Shown here piece by piece: positions 22,601-29,490 of a stretch of DNA of 31,181 bases (the first letter of the stretch is position 1; each line of letters opens with the position of its first letter). Location of the stretch: positions 1 through 31,181 of the IMG/VR virus record IMGVR_UViG_3300047444_000294. One strand, 5' to 3'. Made by a program: the position numbers and the translations under genes. This DNA comes from a virus. Below the pieces are notes generated by a model. The model ran no database searches, had not been told where the DNA came from, and was given only the letters and a program-made list of their open reading frames with translations.

Positions 22601-24300
22601 CAGGCGACGCCCCACAGTTCGGAATAGTCAAAGATCGTCGGACGGCTGCGCGGTTCGGGGTTCATCGACATCAGAGCCGCAGCATCGAACAAAGCCATCA
22701 ACGGGTCGATCTTGGCGACGCCGGACGCCTGTTTGGTGATCATCGCGGCGTTTCCCTTCAATTCGATTTTGGCGTTGCCTACGCACCATGCCATGAGGTC
22801 TTGGCCGCCATGTTTCATCGTGCCATCAGCCAGCTTGCGCTCGGTGGTCTTGATCGCGCCTTGCAGTTTGTAGCCCTGCGACACCGCGACCACGCGCTCG
22901 TCGCCTATTCCCGCTTCAGCAAGGGCGTCAATAACCGATCCCACGCCATAAGGATCAAGGCCAACGGATGCATTTCCAGCCAAAATTCCAGCATCTTCAA
23001 GCCTCTGCACATGCGCCACGACGGCGGCGATGTCGTCGCCAAGATCGTTAATGATCGTCAGGTCTCCGGCCTTGGCGAAGTCATTCATCTGCGCGGCAAT
23101 CGCCTTGCGCTTTTCCAGAACTGAGCGATGGCAGAAGGAATGCGTCCAGCACAACCAGCGTTTTGATCCCTTTTCGCGACCGATCACCGCCAGGCCAAAA
23201 AGATCGTCGAGGCCGCCTCCATCGACGCCGACGACCGCAACCTCGGAACGGGCGATCAGGCCATCGAGGGTCAGGCCCTCTTCTGCCGCGTCTTCCCAAA
23301 AATCAGCGCCAGCCCATCGGTCGGAGCGAAGCGACATTCCTATTTCGACGTTCAAGTGCTTTGCGAGAAAGCCCCGCAAACTCTCTTCGCCGGCGTTCTG
23401 CGCCTTGCCTAATTCATCGACTAACCATTCCCGATCCACCGAAAGTCCGATGTTGGGATTGGTGACGTGGAGATACTCGGTTTCGAGATAGGACTTATTC
23501 GAAACCATCTCTTCGGGAAATTCGTAAATGACCGGCAGCGACCGCTTGTCGGTGATCTTGCCGTCTCGCACGTCGCGGTAGTAATTCAGTTTCTGCCGGA
23601 AGATGCCGCTCGGAGGCTCGTCTGATTGCGTCGAGAGGTAGACGACGAATCCCTCTGGCCTCGATACAAGACCGCCCGTCGCCTCACGCAGCATGTTCTC
23701 AGCGTTAGCCCGCTTTCCGAACAGCCAAAGCTCGTCAATCAAGACGCCGGTGGCTTTCTTTCCCGAAACCGTATCGTTATCCGCCGCCACGACTTTGAGC
23801 GTGGCTCCGGTCCCGCGATGGGTGATCGTCTTTAAGTGATCCTGAACGTGCAGCAGATCTGACAATTCGTCGTCGGCCTTGACCATGTCGCGGGCCGGGT
23901 AATACGAATTGTTTGCGACTTCGAGCGTAGGCGCCACGATCAGGAATTCCGCGCTCTTTCGCCAGTTGCGCAGAAGCGCCGTCAGCATGATCCCGGCCGC
24001 CGTAGTGGATTTGGAATTCTTTTTGCTTATCAGCATGAAGAATTCGCGGATCAACCGTCGGCCGGTTTCGTGGTCATAGGCCCCGAAGATGGCAGAGGCG
24101 AAATCTTGAACCCATTCCCGCGACGATTCACCGATGACCGGGCTACCAGGCGCATCCACAATCTTGAGCGCGTTGAACGCTTCCATCGCCGCGCTCGCCT
24201 CAGCGGGGAACAGCGGCGCGAACGGGATTAGGCTTTTTCCCGCAATGATCCGATCCCGCCAGTCAAGGCAGGCGGTTGACCATTCTGGGATGTGGGTCAT
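22600..24300 (-). CDS. terL: Terminase large subunit
   Basis: The 566-aa product has the packaging ATPase: Walker A SKKNSKST (residues 92-99) of the HK97-like type, Walker B VLIDE (186-190) and the coupling motif at VVYLSTQSDEP. The C-terminal nuclease has acidic residues in VVGVDGGGLDD (D360), GLDPYGVGSV and KIDPLMALFDAA. It cuts concatemeric DNA and drives it into the prohead. The start overlaps the small terminase stop (ATGA) and the stop overlaps the portal start. Confidence 0.95.
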   Translation of the reverse strand: MTHIPEWSTACLDWRDRIIAGKSLIPFAPLFPAEASAAMEAFNALKIVDAPGSPVIGESSREWVQDFASAIFGAYDHETGRRLIREFFMLISKKNSKSTTAAGIMLTALLRNWRKSAEFLIVAPTLEVANNSYYPARDMVKADDELSDLLHVQDHLKTITHRGTGATLKVVAADNDTVSGKKATGVLIDELWLFGKRANAENMLREATGGLVSRPEGFVVYLSTQSDEPPSGIFRQKLNYYRDVRDGKITDKRSLPVIYEFPEEMVSNKSYLETEYLHVTNPNIGLSVDREWLVDELGKAQNAGEESLRGFLAKHLNVEIGMSLRSDRWAGADFWEDAAEEGLTLDGLIARSEVAVVGVDGGGLDDLFGLAVIGREKGSKRWLCWTHSFCHRSVLEKRKAIAAQMNDFAKAGDLTIINDLGDDIAAVVAHVQRLEDAGILAGNASVGLDPYGVGSVIDALAEAGIGDERVVAVSQGYKLQGAIKTTERKLADGTMKHGGQDLMAWCVGNAKIELKGNAAMITKQASGVAKIDPLMALFDAAALMSMNPEPRSRPTIFDYSELWGVA

Positions 24301-24689
24301 TGAACCATTTTGCTAACCAGTGACGGAGGCGACGATGGGGCCGAGAACTTGCCGCCGCCAGACATGAGGGCTTCAGCGGATTGTTTGGCTTGAGCCTTTT
24401 TGCCTTCCGGCGATCCGGCCATTTCCTCTTTATCGGCCCGCACGAACACTTCCTTCGCAGCCGCGACGCGCGAACTGTCAGAAGGCGAGATTTCCATGAT
24501 CTGCCTCAACGTGCAGAGCGCAAGTTCTTTGAGGTCGGACGCCTTGATCGGCTCGGACGGGATAGCAGCCGCGACGACTTTGGCAGCGGCAACGCCCAAC
24601 GGCTCCCCGATCTCAACAGCGCCAGGGATGCGTTTACGGCCAGCGCCAGAGCGAGGCCCGCCACGACCGACACCCGTTGATTTGGTCAA
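24297..24689 (-). CDS. terS: Terminase small subunit
   Basis: The 130-aa product begins with a basic glycine-rich segment (GVGRGGPRSGAGRKRIPGAV), a common start of small terminases, followed by a helical core (LKELALCTLRQIMEI, SRVAAAKEVFVRADKEEMAG) and a Ser/Pro tail. It would recognise the packaging site and recruit the large subunit. The start is TTG at 24689, placed 8 bases after AAGG; no ATG or GTG suits the N-terminal motif. A non-ATG start may keep its level low. It overlaps terL by 4 bases. Confidence 0.85.
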   Translation of the reverse strand: MTKSTGVGRGGPRSGAGRKRIPGAVEIGEPLGVAAAKVVAAAIPSEPIKASDLKELALCTLRQIMEISPSDSSRVAAAKEVFVRADKEEMAGSPEGKKAQAKQSAEALMSGGGKFSAPSSPPSLVSKMVQ

Positions 24690-24869
24690 TTGGGAGCCTT
24701 TTGATTACAGCCGATTTCAAAGGGCCGTTTGATTTTGGGGTTCACGAGGAAAAAAACTACGCATTGGAGAAGGGCCGGTCTATAGCGCGGCCGATTTCTC
24801 GACTTTTGACCACCCCCGCCCTCTTGCCTTTGCGAGGGGTGGTAGACGGGAGAGCCTAGCGTGGGGTTG
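24690..24869. other. Non-coding gap before terS, candidate cos/packaging region
   Basis: This 180-base gap has no convincing gene. It contains the 20-bp dyad at 24773-24792, an inverted repeat of CCACCCC (24810-24816) and GGGGTGG (24836-24842), and an A7 tract near 24750. Phages with an HNH-terminase pair, such as HK97, have their cohesive-end site at this location. The role is inferred from position and symmetry. Confidence 0.5.
24773..24792. repeat. 20-bp imperfect dyad (GGCCG..CTATAG..CGGCC)
   Basis: The outer GGCCG/CGGCC and central CTATAG are perfectly symmetric, and only the dinucleotides between them (GT and CG) break the symmetry. A near-symmetric site with a palindromic centre is what a dimeric nuclease would cut with staggered ends. 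Confidence 0.6.
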
Positions 24870-25082
24870 TTATAGCCGTTCCATGTCATCTAACTCGTCA
24901 ATGACACGCTGTAGCCGCTCTATCTCATCCAGTGCGTCAGGAAGCGCATCGCGAGCGATTAGTGAGTAACGAATGCGCGCCTCATAAGCGTCTGCCGTAG
25001 ACGGGAAGCAACTCATTCCCATTTCTGAGGCAGCGTGCAGCGACCTAAGCGCAGCGATACGCTCTGGCGTCCATTCTCTCAT
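24870..25082 (-). CDS. Unknown small protein between HNH and terminase (70 aa)
   Basis: ATG 25082 follows GAGGGTGAC, one base after the HNH gene, so I prefer it to an ATG at 25100. The product begins MREWTPERIAALRSLHAASE, contains two cysteine/serine segments (MGMSCFPS) and ends with a helix rich in Leu, Asp and Glu (DALDEIERLQRVIDELDDME) that could form a coiled coil. The EWTPER motif also occurs at the C-terminus of the sigma-4-like HTH protein. The function is unknown. Confidence 0.75.
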   Translation of the reverse strand: MREWTPERIAALRSLHAASEMGMSCFPSTADAYEARIRYSLIARDALPDALDEIERLQRVIDELDDMERL

Positions 25083-25083
25083 G

Positions 25084-25386
25084 TCACCCTCTATGCCCAC
25101 GCCTCACACCCATGTGGTCTTCCTTGGCCTTGTTATCGCATGTGCGACACATGGCGCGGAGATTGGTCAGCGTATCGCTTCCACCATTGCGCCGGCTGAT
25201 GATGTGATCGGCAATGGTTGCCTTGTCACCGCATACCTGACAGGCGAAACCATCCCGCTTGAGGCATGACATGCGAAGGGACTGCCATTCGCTTGTGCCG
25301 TAATAGGCTTCAGCTTTCTTGACGAAGGCGACAGAGGTTTGTTTGGCTGCTGTTAGCCTTGATCCTATCGCCTTCAGCCTTCCCAT
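25084..25386 (-). CDS. HNH endonuclease, packaging-associated
   Basis: The 100-aa product has CQVCG (Cys49, Cys52), ADHIISRRNGGSDTLTNL (His61, Asn75) and CRTCD (Cys80, Cys83). This is the order of a zinc-stabilised beta-beta-alpha-metal HNH nuclease. The small size and place close to the terminase genes match the HNH proteins of HK97-like phages that assist terminase in cutting at cos. The N-terminus is basic (GRLKAIGSRLTAAKQ). It begins 2 bases after the preceding gene. Confidence 0.92.
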   Translation of the reverse strand: MGRLKAIGSRLTAAKQTSVAFVKKAEAYYGTSEWQSLRMSCLKRDGFACQVCGDKATIADHIISRRNGGSDTLTNLRAMCRTCDNKAKEDHMGVRRGHRG

Positions 25387-25388
25387 GA

Positions 25389-25643
25389 TTAGGCGACGAC
25401 GGCCGGAACAGAAGCATCAGGCGCGACATAAGCCGGATCGAACGCTTTGGCGTTAGCCAATGCAGTCTGATGGATGGTAAGCGCCGACTGGCCGGCAGCG
25501 ATCAATGCAATGAGGCTGTCAATCTCAGCCTGCGTGTCGGTGATGAACGCATCGGCGGCGGCCTTGATAGCGGCCGGCGAAGACGCGGCGTAGGCAGTGA
25601 CGGTCTGAATCACGGCGGCGATCTGGTCAGTGGTGACGCTCAT
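25389..25643 (-). CDS. Unknown alanine-rich helical protein (84 aa)
   Basis: Begins MSVTTDQIAAVIQTVTAYAA and is helical with high Ala/Ile/Thr, including TQAEIDSLIALIAAGQSALT. There is no membrane segment or signal. The start overlaps the stop of the small membrane gene (ATGA). Such short Ala-rich proteins with regularly spaced hydrophobic residues are frequent in phage genomes, and I cannot assign a role. Confidence 0.75.
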   Translation of the reverse strand: MSVTTDQIAAVIQTVTAYAASSPAAIKAAADAFITDTQAEIDSLIALIAAGQSALTIHQTALANAKAFDPAYVAPDASVPAVVA

Positions 25644-25798
25644 TTTGATTGTCCTTCAGGCGGAGGAGGCGCAGGAAGTCCGCGCCCATTCAATGGCTGA
25701 TGCGGTTGGTTCGTGTAGTCGTAACTATCTAAAAGAGCAGCGACGGTCAGGATGACGCCGACCGCGAAAAGAGCGAGAGAGAAAACAGCTAGCGCCAT
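25640..25798 (-). CDS. Small membrane protein (52 aa)
   Basis: The product starts MALAVFSLALFAVGVILTVA, one membrane helix from residue 2 to 22, followed by DSYDYTNQPHQPLNG and a proline-rich tail (LPAPPPPEGQSK). ATG 25798 directly follows the stop of the upstream overlapping frame (TGAATG). It is too short to be shown by usual gene-calling cut-offs, but coupling on both sides and coding-like sequence support it. The function is unknown. Confidence 0.75.
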   Translation of the reverse strand: MALAVFSLALFAVGVILTVAALLDSYDYTNQPHQPLNGRGLPAPPPPEGQSK

Positions 25799-25918
25799 TC
25801 ATTTACCCGCCTTAGTTCGCATGGGTTTGATGGTCGGGTATGTGTCGCCGTCATATTGGATGAGGCAATATCGACCATCCTTTGGGGATGAACATGAACT
25901 CACCCGAAGGGAGTTCAT
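25799..25918 (-). CDS. Possible 39-aa overlapping gene or frameshifted tail of the upstream gene
   Basis: This frame is +1 to the 48-aa gene at 25851-25997 and encodes MNSLRVSSC, then SSPKDGRYCLIQYDGDTYPT and IKPMRTKAGK. The second half looks strongly coding. The first 22 codons overlap the other gene and may simply be shadow; no strong ribosome site precedes ATG 25918. It may be a separate overlapping gene, or the true C-terminus of the 48-aa gene if a one-base frameshift or sequencing error lies near 25870-25885. Confidence 0.45.
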   Translation of the reverse strand: MNSLRVSSCSSPKDGRYCLIQYDGDTYPTIKPMRTKAGK

Positions 25919-25997
25919 AACAGATGGCATTCGGGATGTCGGCATCAGGATAGCGAACCCATCCGAAGGACGATGGGAACCCCATGCGCGGGTTCAT
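25851..25997 (-). CDS. Unknown 48-aa protein
   Basis: ATG 25997 overlaps the preceding stop (ATGA). The product contains SSFGWVRYPDADIPNAICYE and LPSGEFMFIPKGWSILPHPI. The composition looks coding through about residue 40. It ends while another coding-looking frame begins, as described for the overlapping gene. The function is unknown. Confidence 0.65.
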   Translation of the reverse strand: MNPRMGFPSSFGWVRYPDADIPNAICYELPSGEFMFIPKGWSILPHPI

Positions 25998-26218
25998 TCG
26001 ACGGTTCTTAGACGCGGAGATGGAACACGGGGACGCGGCGCATCGGATGAAAGATCAGCGCGCCCGCATGTAAGCCAATGAATGTCTTGTGGGCCGTATG
26101 GCCCAACGCGATGCGCCGAACGCTCGCCTGTCACTATGTTCTCAAGATAACGCCATGCGCCCTTATTGCCAACATGACGCCATGCGAAAAGGGACTTTAT
26201 GAAGCGGATAGCGTTCAT
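25994..26218 (-). CDS. Unknown small protein (74 aa)
   Basis: ATG 26218 overlaps the previous stop (ATGA) and follows GAGG. The product MNAIRFIKSLFAWRHVGNKG continues AWRYLENIVTGERSAHRVGP and YGPQDIHWLTCG. The pattern of W-x-Y-x-E-N-x-V-T-G and PxDxxWL is seen in short phage proteins of unknown role. The last 20 residues are low-complexity (PRPRVPSPR). Confidence 0.75.
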   Translation of the reverse strand: MNAIRFIKSLFAWRHVGNKGAWRYLENIVTGERSAHRVGPYGPQDIHWLTCGRADLSSDAPRPRVPSPRLRTVE

Positions 26219-26496
26219 TCGACTGACCTCAGAATGCGACGCGGGCCAAGTTCGCCCTTCTTGGCATCCGCAACGCAATGGAGCTTCGCGGCGTGTTGAT
26301 GCAGATCAAGCGCGGCTTCGAGCGATGCGATGGCGGATTGAATTCCCTTGCGCGACTGCGGCAGAAGATCGGGCCAACGGTTTTTGATGAGATCGCGGCA
26401 AGCAGCCAGTGGGATCTCGATCTTTGCGGGAACCGGGACGCTTTTGTCGATCTCGCGCATATGAGCGGCTGCATCGTAAACGATTTCCGAGGACAT
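26215..26496 (-). CDS. Unknown helical protein (93 aa)
   Basis: ATG 26496 follows GAAAGGTCTGAGT two bases after the previous stop, so I prefer it to the ATG at 26532. The sequence (MSSEIVYDAAAHMREIDKSV, then LAACRDLIKNRWPDLLPQSR) is helical and ends with a basic tail. No motif is recognised. Confidence 0.75.
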   Translation of the reverse strand: MSSEIVYDAAAHMREIDKSVPVPAKIEIPLAACRDLIKNRWPDLLPQSRKGIQSAIASLEAALDLHQHAAKLHCVADAKKGELGPRRILRSVE

Positions 26497-26498
26497 AC

Positions 26499-26735
26499 TC
26501 AGACCTTTCGCGGAGCGCCGTCGATGGGCCACAAAGCAATCGGCGTAGGCGGCGCATAAGGCTTGCCGCGCGATATGACGGAGCGGATTTCGCTTTCCGC
26601 GAGCATAAGCGCCATCGATGCGTTGAAATCGAATGATGGACGCATTGCGGAGAGATCGACCGCCATCTTGGACAACGCTCGGCGCAGATCACACAAATGC
26701 GCCTCTGCGATCATCGCGCGCGGGTCCATCACCAT
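26499..26735 (-). CDS. Unknown small protein (78 aa)
   Basis: Starts MVMDPRAMIAEAHLCDLRRA and ends PIALWPIDGAPRKV. The start codon ATGGTGATG overlaps the previous stop, so initiation may be at 26735 or 26729. A helical middle (SMALMLAESEIRSVISRG) is the only notable feature. The function is unknown. Confidence 0.72.
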   Translation of the reverse strand: MVMDPRAMIAEAHLCDLRRALSKMAVDLSAMRPSFDFNASMALMLAESEIRSVISRGKPYAPPTPIALWPIDGAPRKV

Positions 26736-26950
26736 TTCACATCGCCGGGAAGATCGACACGCGCCGGCTTCGGATCGGATTTGCTATGATACGCCACCAC
26801 ATCGCGAACATTGAGCAGCGCCGTCAGCAGCTTCGTGTCATCCACGCTTGGGAATATGCCCATTGATAGCTCAATAAGCTTTGCCGCCCGCGTTAGACCG
26901 TCCTTAGCCGCATATTGGCGCATGGCGTCGTTATTCGCTTCATGCGACAT
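26729..26950 (-). CDS. First gene of the post-promoter run, unknown (73 aa)
   Basis: ATG 26950 has GGAG 8 bases upstream, so the much longer frame beginning at 27124 (which passes through the terminator and promoter) is rejected. The product is MSHEANNDAMRQYAAKDGLT, then RAAKLIELSMGIFPSVDDTK and LLTALLNVRDVV, a helical soluble protein. It is the first gene after the 27008-27036 promoter. The function is unknown. Confidence 0.75.
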   Translation of the reverse strand: MSHEANNDAMRQYAAKDGLTRAAKLIELSMGIFPSVDDTKLLTALLNVRDVVAYHSKSDPKPARVDLPGDVKW

Positions 26951-27007
26951 AGCCGATGCTCCGTGACAGATACCGCCGACGGGCGCGCTCGCCTCGCCAA
27001 TTGTGAA

Positions 27008-27036
27008 ATTATCGGTAACACCGGGCGGAAATGCAA
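27008..27036 (-). promoter_or_regulatory. Sigma70-like promoter
   Basis: The minus strand has TTGCAT and GATAAT separated by exactly 17 bases. The -10 matches five of six positions, the -35 only the TTG. The -35 overlaps the tail of the terminator, so it is well placed to restart transcription for the small-gene and terminase operon. Confidence 0.6.
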
Positions 27037-27062
27037 AAGCCCCGAACCAGTGGCCGGGGTTT
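27031..27062 (-). terminator. Intrinsic terminator ending the early block
   Basis: The stem is AAACCCCG with CGGGGCTT around the loop GCCACTGGTT, followed by TTTTGCATTT on the minus strand. It lies 78 bases after the stop of the 179-aa gene. An inner CCA/TGG can extend pairing. Confidence 0.8.
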
Positions 27063-27139
27063 CGTGCGCCTGCACATGGGCGCGGGCGCAATTGTAATCG
27101 TGGATTAGTGACAAGCGTTGCCATAAAGCCAAAGGAATG

Positions 27140-27679
27140 TCAAGTGCCAAACGGCGAAGATCGCGCCGACATCGCGCCAATTTCCACAGCCAGAGCCGCG
27201 CCGCCAATGACGCCATCCCGAATGCTCGCCTTGGGCAATTCGATACGATCCACAAGTAGCATTTCGACAGCCAGCCATGCGCCGGGGCTTGTCTGGAGCA
27301 CCACGTTAAGTCGGATCGATGCTAGACGCTCTGTCCAGCCCTTTACGGTGGCGTCTGACGGCCCTTGACCGTTTCCGCCTTCCGATACCCTCAGATCGGT
27401 AGGAACGCCCTTGGCGGCCCTCCAGCGCCGCAGCAAATCGGCAAAGGCGTTTCCGCCGTCGTAAATCTCACGCCGCAGTTTGTGATCCTCGCAAAAGCGG
27501 CCCCACGGGCTTTCACGCTGCTGGCTGCGGCTTCCGAGGCGATGGGGCTGCGCGAGAACGACGCTCATCACAGCATCATTGCGCTCGCGTACGATTTCGT
27601 TTTGCGCGACCACTGTCGGCCTTTGCGGGCGGCCGTTCGGCTCGCGTTGGCATTTCTTGCGTTTGCGTCCAGCTGTCAT
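27140..27679 (-). CDS. Unknown basic protein, last gene of early block (179 aa)
   Basis: The N-terminus is strongly basic (MTAGRKRKKCQREPNGRPQR), suggesting nucleic-acid binding. A conserved-looking segment SPWGRFCEDHKLRREIYDGG and FADLLRRWRAAKGVPTDLRV follow, then a hydrophobic C-terminal helix (AWLAVEMLLVDRIEL, RDGVIGGAALAVEIGA). The ATG directly abuts the stop of the preceding gene. No family is recognised; a DNA-related regulatory role is possible from the charge and position next to the terminator. Confidence 0.75.
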   Translation of the reverse strand: MTAGRKRKKCQREPNGRPQRPTVVAQNEIVRERNDAVMSVVLAQPHRLGSRSQQRESPWGRFCEDHKLRREIYDGGNAFADLLRRWRAAKGVPTDLRVSEGGNGQGPSDATVKGWTERLASIRLNVVLQTSPGAWLAVEMLLVDRIELPKASIRDGVIGGAALAVEIGAMSARSSPFGT

Positions 27680-27904
27680 CTACGGCCCCCTATGGTTCAA
27701 TTTCGCCAACCCGCGCACCTGCCTCGCCGCCGCCCACGGACTATCGGGCGGCGACATCGGATAGGGCCCGGTGATCGGATGTGCGTATTCGCCGCGCCAC
27801 GCGATCCCCCATCGGTCGCATTGGCGCTTCACCCACTCGGCGTAGGACTCGGCATGGAGGGCGCCGATGCGCTTGGTGGATTGCTCGATTGCGGAGGGCG
27901 TCAT
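27680..27904 (-). CDS. Unknown small protein downstream of methyltransferase (74 aa)
   Basis: ATG 27904 overlaps the methyltransferase stop (ATGA); a longer frame from 27958 would run inside that gene and is rejected. The product has STKRIGALHAESYAEWVKRQ, CDRWGIAWRGEYAHPIT and PPDSPWAAARQVRGLA. It is soluble, Trp/Arg-rich and unassigned. Confidence 0.78.
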   Translation of the reverse strand: MTPSAIEQSTKRIGALHAESYAEWVKRQCDRWGIAWRGEYAHPITGPYPMSPPDSPWAAARQVRGLAKLNHRGP

Positions 27905-29490
27905 GCCATCCCCCTTGCAAGGCGCTCGCCAATCCAGCGCACAACCGGAACGGCCCATGAATTTCCAAGCTGCTTGTATCGCGGCCCGTCTGCTTGCATC
28001 TTTCCCTTGGCGTCCGGCGTCAAAGTATGCCCGTCAGGAAATCCCTGGAGACGTTCGCATTCCGTGGGCGTCAGTCGCCGCACCGCCCATTGCTGCGCGA
28101 CATACGACCGGCTCGACCCGCCCGACGCCGCGCGAATGTTCGCCGTGTCGTGCGGCCCCTCGAATTGCGCACCGCCCTCGCGTCCGCGAAGGTCGAAGGC
28201 TTGGGCGATGTAGCATTGCTGCTTCATGCCCGGCTCTGCGGCGAGAGCTCCCACCGTCTGTCCATCCTCGCCAAAGATGCGGACCTCGTCGCGCGTGTTC
28301 TGTACGAAAGCAACGGCCTGTACTTCCGCGCGAGCCTCAAGCGTGTAGGCGTGATCTTGTTGGACGCCGACGCCATCCGGGCCGCTGTCGGGATTTTCGC
28401 GCAACGCGCCCGCCTGGATCGCAAAAGCGACCGGCTGGATATACCCGCTCAACATCGTTTGCGACCCACTGACGCCGCGCGACCCATGCGTGTTCGGGCC
28501 GCTTTCCGCGCACATCGAGCCGACAACATGATCAACAGCGATAGTGACCGGAACAATCGGCGTTCCCCTGCCCGTCCCGTCCTCGCTGGCGTCGAAGCCT
28601 TCGCCGCGGAGGGAATGCGCGATATAGGTGTCGTTATCCAGATCGCCGCGCCATCCGCCGTCCTTCTTGGCGCCGAGCGTGTTGGCGACCGGCTGGGCGA
28701 CGAACAGCCCGCACCCGCCGTCAATGTGCTGGTTTTCAAGCCCCTGCTTGTCGCCGAAATGCGCGTTGAGCGTCGGCGCTATGTCTGCGCAATGCCCCCC
28801 GAAACCGACTCCAGCGCCTGCTTGAGCAGCGGCGGAAGCGCCTTGCCGCGTTTCTCGGCGCGGCGGAGTATTCCCGCGCAGGCCTTGGCGCTCAAATAAT
28901 ACCGCTGCGGGATCGGCCCCGTTTCCAAAATCTGCGACAACGAACACACGCTTGCGGCGTTGTGCCAATCCGAAGTATTGAGCATCGAGAACCCGCCATG
29001 CAAGCCGTGCCCTTGGCCCCTCAACCATACCCTCGTTGGGCCATCCTTCCCCTGTTGGACAACGCAGGGCATCATCTGCCCCGACAAGCGCGCCCATGAA
29101 ACAGCCGAAGGCGTTGTCTGGCGTGTTGAGCACTCCGGGGACATTTTCCCAGAGGACGTTCCGCAATCCATTAAATCTAACAAGTTCATGCGCTAAAGCC
29201 ACAAATGCGAGAGAAAGGTTGCCGCGGGCGTCGTCGAGCGAAAGGCGGTTGCCAGCGATGGAAAAGGCTTGGCACGGAGTTCCACCGCACAGCAGATCAA
29301 CGCGTCCAATGGTTTGAACGTCGATCTTGGTGAAGTCGCCGAAATTAGGAACATTGGGGAAGCGGTGCGCCAGCAGTCGCGCCGCAGCCTTGTCGATTTC
29401 GCAGAAGCCGACAGCCTCAAATCCAAGCGGCTCCCATGCGACGGATGCCGCCTCGATGCCAGAGCAGACGGAAAGGAAGCGCATCGTCAT
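27901..29490 (-). CDS. DNA (cytosine-5) methyltransferase
   Basis: The 529-aa product has the C5-methyltransferase motifs in order: I (FLSVCSGIEAASVAWEPLGF, AdoMet binding), IV with the catalytic Cys73 in GGTPCQAFSIAGNR, VI ENVPG (115-119), VIII QRRKRVFVV (177-185), IX RLTPTECERLQGFPDGHT, and X GNSWAVPVV. About 260 residues between VIII and IX form the target recognition region, longer than in most small bacterial enzymes and rich in Gly and Asp. No restriction nuclease is next to it, so it probably protects phage DNA from host enzymes or acts in regulation. It overlaps the DUF1376 gene by 4 bases. Confidence 0.94.
   Translation of the reverse strand: MTMRFLSVCSGIEAASVAWEPLGFEAVGFCEIDKAAARLLAHRFPNVPNFGDFTKIDVQTIGRVDLLCGGTPCQAFSIAGNRLSLDDARGNLSLAFVALAHELVRFNGLRNVLWENVPGVLNTPDNAFGCFMGALVGADDALRCPTGEGWPNEGMVEGPRARLAWRVLDAQYFGLAQRRKRVFVVADFGNGADPAAVLFERQGLRGNTPPRRETRQGASAAAQAGAGVGFGGHCADIAPTLNAHFGDKQGLENQHIDGGCGLFVAQPVANTLGAKKDGGWRGDLDNDTYIAHSLRGEGFDASEDGTGRGTPIVPVTIAVDHVVGSMCAESGPNTHGSRGVSGSQTMLSGYIQPVAFAIQAGALRENPDSGPDGVGVQQDHAYTLEARAEVQAVAFVQNTRDEVRIFGEDGQTVGALAAEPGMKQQCYIAQAFDLRGREGGAQFEGPHDTANIRAASGGSSRSYVAQQWAVRRLTPTECERLQGFPDGHTLTPDAKGKMQADGPRYKQLGNSWAVPVVRWIGERLARGMA

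Noticed and set aside
24686-24889. A 67-codon minus-strand frame starting MTWNGYNNPTLG
   Set aside because: It overlaps the preceding gene by 20 bases, has low-complexity GGGG and basic stretches produced by the inverted repeats, and ends inside the terS start. It looks like a by-product of a structured non-coding gap.
25791-25853. A 21-codon frame starting MTATHTRPSNP that overlaps the 48-aa gene stop (ATGA)
   Set aside because: The overlapping +1 frame here looks far more like protein, and this one ends inside the next gene.
26951-27124. N-terminal extension of the 73-aa gene from an ATG at 27124
   Set aside because: The extension would be translated through the terminator and promoter and shows no coding character, while ATG 26950 has a good ribosome site.
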